This document shows, piece after piece, positions 61,578 through 64,000 of a stretch of DNA of 64,000 nucleotides. This DNA comes from Clostridium scatologenes. Its GTDB lineage: Bacteria; Bacillota; Clostridia; Clostridiales; Clostridiaceae. The notes beneath the pieces were generated by a model. That model made no database searches. It saw only the letters and a program-made list of their open reading frames with translations, and was not told the origin of the DNA. Made by a program: the position numbers and the translations under genes. How positions within the stretch are numbered: the stretch's first letter is position 1; each line of letters begins with the position of its first letter. The stretch covers positions 62,001 to 126,000 of the forward strand of contig NZ_CP009933.1 of NCBI RefSeq assembly GCF_000968375.1, read 5' to 3'.

Positions 61578-61676
61578 GTTTAATAATTCCCCCTAAGTTC
61601 TTTTATTTTATGATAAGTCAATTGTAGCAAAACATTATATAAAAAACAACAAAGCTAATATTCAAGAAATTGATTA

Positions 61677-61705
61677 TTGACAACGTTTAAATGTTTTGAT
61701 ATTCT
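61677..61705 (+). promoter_or_regulatory. Promoter and operator of the sugar-acid operon
   Basis: TTGACA (61677-61682), 17-bp spacer, TATTCT (61700-61705). The spacer contains a near-perfect palindrome AACGTTTAAATGTT (61682-61695), well placed for a repressor, probably the divergent RpiR protein. The 5' leader is about 130 nt. Confidence 0.7.
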
Positions 61706-61842
61706 TAATATAGTAAAAATACTACTGAATAATAAAATAATAAGTAATAAAATTACTAAAATAAAAATATTAAAATAAATGGTGTCTAAAAAAAGAATAT
61801 AAAGCTTTTGAGGATATCACTAAAAAATTGGAGGATGAGATT

Positions 61843-62739
61843 ATGAAAAAAAATATTGGTTTCATAGGATTAGGTATAATGGGAAGACCTATGACATTAA
61901 ATCTTTTAAAAGCTGGTTACAAGGTGACTGTATATGACATAAACAAGGAAGCAATAGAAAAATTAGTGGCTGAAGGTGCTAAAGGAGCTGCATCACCAAA
62001 GGAAGTTGGAGAAAATAGCGATGTAATTATTACTATGGTGCCAAATTCTAAGCATGTAAGAGAAGCAGTTTTGAGTGAAAATGGAGTTGCTAAGGGTGCA
62101 AAAGCTGGTTCAGTTGTAATCGATATGAGTTCTATTACTCCAGTTGCTTCAAAAGAAATTGCAAAAGAGCTTTCTGAATTTGGTATTGAAATGTTAGATG
62201 CACCTGTAAGTGGTGGAGAACCAGGAGCTGTAGCTGCTACATTATCCATAATGGTAGGTGGTAAGGAAGAAGTCTTTGAAAGCGTTAAAGATGTACTTCA
62301 AGCTATGGGAAGAGATATTGTTTTAGTTGGAGCAAATGGCTGCGGAGTTACTGCAAAATTAGCAAATCAAGTTATTGTTAATTTAAATATTGCAGCAATG
62401 TCAGAAGCGCTAGTGCTTGCAGCAAAAGCTGGAATCGATGTTGAAAAGATGTACCAAGCAATTAGAGGCGGACTTGCAGGAAGTGTTGTACTTGATGCAA
62501 AGGTTCCTTTAATACTTGATAGAAACTTTGTACCAGGTGGAAAAATTTCAATAAATCTTAAAGATATAACTAATGTTATGGAAACAGCTCATAGCATTGA
62601 TGTTCCACTACCATTATGCAGCCAATTATTAGAAATAATGCATGCATTAAAAGCAGATGGAAAAGAAAATGACGATCACGGTGGTATAGTACAATATTAT
62701 GAAAAAATTGCAAAGGTTGAAGTTAGAAGGGAGCAATAA
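61843..62739 (+). CDS. 3-hydroxyacid dehydrogenase (GarR / threonate dehydrogenase-like)
   Basis: 298 aa, beta-hydroxyacid dehydrogenase family. Rossmann start I-G-F-I-G-L-G-I-M-G-R-P-M, substrate motif D-A-P-V-S-G-G-E-P-G-A, catalytic Lys in G-C-G-V-T-A-K-L-A-N-Q. GarR reduces tartronate semialdehyde, but with a four-carbon acid sugar kinase next to it the LtnD/DtnD role (oxidising L- or D-threonate/erythronate to 2-oxo-tetronate) is more likely. ATG 61843 follows GGAGG; the start at 61828 would lie before the SD. Confidence 0.92.
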   Translation: MKKNIGFIGLGIMGRPMTLNLLKAGYKVTVYDINKEAIEKLVAEGAKGAASPKEVGENSDVIITMVPNSKHVREAVLSENGVAKGAKAGSVVIDMSSITPVASKEIAKELSEFGIEMLDAPVSGGEPGAVAATLSIMVGGKEEVFESVKDVLQAMGRDIVLVGANGCGVTAKLANQVIVNLNIAAMSEALVLAAKAGIDVEKMYQAIRGGLAGSVVLDAKVPLILDRNFVPGGKISINLKDITNVMETAHSIDVPLPLCSQLLEIMHALKADGKENDDHGGIVQYYEKIAKVEVRREQ

Positions 62740-62741
62740 TA

Positions 62742-64000
62742 ATGAGCAAAGTGCTAGCTAAAGAAGTTTTTGATAAAATACCAGCAGTAGATGTAAAAGT
62801 TGTAGATGAATTATTAACTAAGGAATTAGCTGAACTTGATAAAAAAATAGTAGTACTTGATGATGATCCTACTGGTGTACAAACAGTCCATGATGTTTCA
62901 GTTTACACTGATTGGTCATTAGATAGTATTGAAAATGGATTTAAAGAAGAAAGTTCTATGTTTTTTATTCTAACAAATTCAAGAGGCTTTACTGCAGCAG
63001 AAACGGAAAAAGCTCATAAGGAAATGTCTTTAAATATTACAGAAGTAGCTAAAAAGCTTAATAAAGATTTTATAGTAATTAGTAGATCAGATTCAACTCT
63101 TAGAGGACACTATCCTCTTGAAACAGAGATTTTAAAACAAACTATAGAAGCAAATTCACAGGTTAAATTTGATGGGGAAGTACTGATGCCATTCTTCAAA
63201 GAAGGTGGAAGATTCACTGTTAACAATATTCACTATGTTCAATATGATGAATATTTAGTACCAGCTGGAGAAACTGAATTTGCAAAGGATAGAACTTTTG
63301 GATATACAAAATCTCAATTAGGCGAATACATTGAAGAAAAAACAAAGGGAGCTTTTAAGGCTGAAAACACTACTTATATATCACTTGAAAGCATTAGAAA
63401 TTTGGAAATAGAAAAAATTAAAGAACAATTATTAAAGGTTGAAAACTTCAATAAAGTTGTAGTTAATGCTGTAGACTATGTTGATGTGAAGATATTTGCT
63501 ATTGCATTAGTAAAAGCAATAAAATCAGGTAAAAATTTTATGTATAGAAGTGCAGCTGCTTTGACTAAGGTAATAGGGGGAGTAAGTGATAAAAATTTAC
63601 TAACTAGAGATGAACTTATTAAAGAAGGCTCTAAAAATGGAGGTTTAATAATAGTTGGTTCTCATGTTAAAAAGACTACTGAGCAATTAGAAGAATTAAA
63701 GAAATGTGATTTTATAGAGTTTATTGAATTTAATTGCCATCTTGTTTTAGATTCTGAAAAATTTGAAGCAGAGGTTCAAGGAATTATTGAAAAAACTGAA
63801 AAGCTTATAGCAGAAGGTAAAACGGTAGCAGTTTATACTTCAAGAAAAAGATTAGATCTTGGAGAAGATAAAAAGGAAGAAGAATTAAAGCTTTCTGTTA
63901 AGATTTCAGATGCAGTAACAAGCATTGTTGGAAAATTGAAGGTAAGACCTAATTACATTGTTGCTAAAGGTGGAATAACATCAAGTGATGTAGGAACAAA
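62742..64000 (+). CDS. Four-carbon acid sugar kinase (OtnK/DtnK, DUF1537), C-terminus beyond window
   Basis: 419 codons visible with no stop. N-terminal domain: V-V-L-D-D-D-P-T-G-V-Q-T-V, N-S-R-G-F, S-R-S-D-S-T-L-R-G-H-Y-P-L-E. C-terminal nucleotide part reaches V-A-K-G-G-I-T-S-S-D-V-G at the edge. Family members phosphorylate 2-oxo-tetronate or threonate; the product is then isomerised and decarboxylated to triose phosphate. It starts 2 nt after the dehydrogenase stop, with SD AGAAGGGAG, so translation is coupled. Expected downstream: pdxA2-like dehydrogenase or OtnC/OtnI. Confidence 0.92.
   Translation, partial: MSKVLAKEVFDKIPAVDVKVVDELLTKELAELDKKIVVLDDDPTGVQTVHDVSVYTDWSLDSIENGFKEESSMFFILTNSRGFTAAETEKAHKEMSLNITEVAKKLNKDFIVISRSDSTLRGHYPLETEILKQTIEANSQVKFDGEVLMPFFKEGGRFTVNNIHYVQYDEYLVPAGETEFAKDRTFGYTKSQLGEYIEEKTKGAFKAENTTYISLESIRNLEIEKIKEQLLKVENFNKVVVNAVDYVDVKIFAIALVKAIKSGKNFMYRSAAALTKVIGGVSDKNLLTRDELIKEGSKNGGLIIVGSHVKKTTEQLEELKKCDFIEFIEFNCHLVLDSEKFEAEVQGIIEKTEKLIAEGKTVAVYTSRKRLDLGEDKKEEELKLSVKISDAVTSIVGKLKVRPNYIVAKGGITSSDVGT

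Overview
The window is about 30% GC, with strong Gram-positive Shine-Dalgarno (SD) sites, many intrinsic terminators and mainly clostridial gene families: AdhE with a sigma-54 activator, DUF2922/DUF1659/YvrJ small proteins, a DUF2974 hydrolase, an Isf-like flavoprotein, EFR1 ferredoxin and a cytoplasmic chemoreceptor. It looks like the chromosome of an anaerobic, fermentative Clostridium (sensu lato); the species cannot be named from sequence alone. No rRNA, tRNA or CRISPR array was seen.

Layout. 1-11100: end of a repeat protein, MarR regulator, bioB-bioY under a BirA operator, aldo-keto reductases, chemoreceptor, OsmC, Isf-like flavoprotein, FMN hydroxyacid dehydrogenase, GntR regulator, VOC protein and an unannotated 53-aa protein. 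11100-18600: SUV3-like helicase, a two-component/ABC (Bce/Cpr-like) cassette, and a small alarmone synthetase; a second copy of the last 96 bp of the helicase gene lies beyond the cassette and looks like an insertion scar. 18600-25700: adhE with a sigma-54 promoter and its enhancer-binding activator, EFR1 ferredoxin, uppS. 25700-31200: DnaD-like and DnaC-like proteins, two overlapping sigma-like genes, YvrJ, DUF2922, DUF1659 and a secreted nuclease, with a palindromic MITE-like element.

31500-34550: a two-gene AAA ATPase/HNH nuclease module that resembles Septu (PtuAB) phage defence. 34800-36830: a decayed second copy of the nitroreductase/TetR locus that is intact at 43020-44570; it carries a 140-bp microhomology deletion, a frameshift and a DJ-1/PfpI gene between short repeats. 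38500-42900: beta-glucoside PTS operon with promoter, RAT antiterminator site and terminator. 44700-55450: amino-acid permease and YheO-like regulator, then UroD/MtaA-like protein, SF0329 protein, a TIM-barrel protein fused to an AraC DNA-binding domain, a Tm-1-like protein, a second stand-alone TIM-barrel protein, and a convergent NitT/TauT-type importer. This is the best candidate here for an undescribed metabolic system: the regulator appears to use a modified copy of the pathway protein as its sensor. 55750-59590: ABC exporter with an M1-peptidase/permease fusion. 59700-60660: an orphan kinase-fold-like gene behind a divergent tandem glycine-type riboswitch, with recognisable promoter and terminator. 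60687-64000: RpiR regulator divergent from a hydroxyacid dehydrogenase/four-carbon acid sugar kinase operon that runs off the window.

Many starts were moved from the longest reading frame to the codon that sits 5-9 nt after an SD sequence. In several genes (bioB, GntR, sigma-54 activator, DUF1659) the first ATG overlaps the SD itself.
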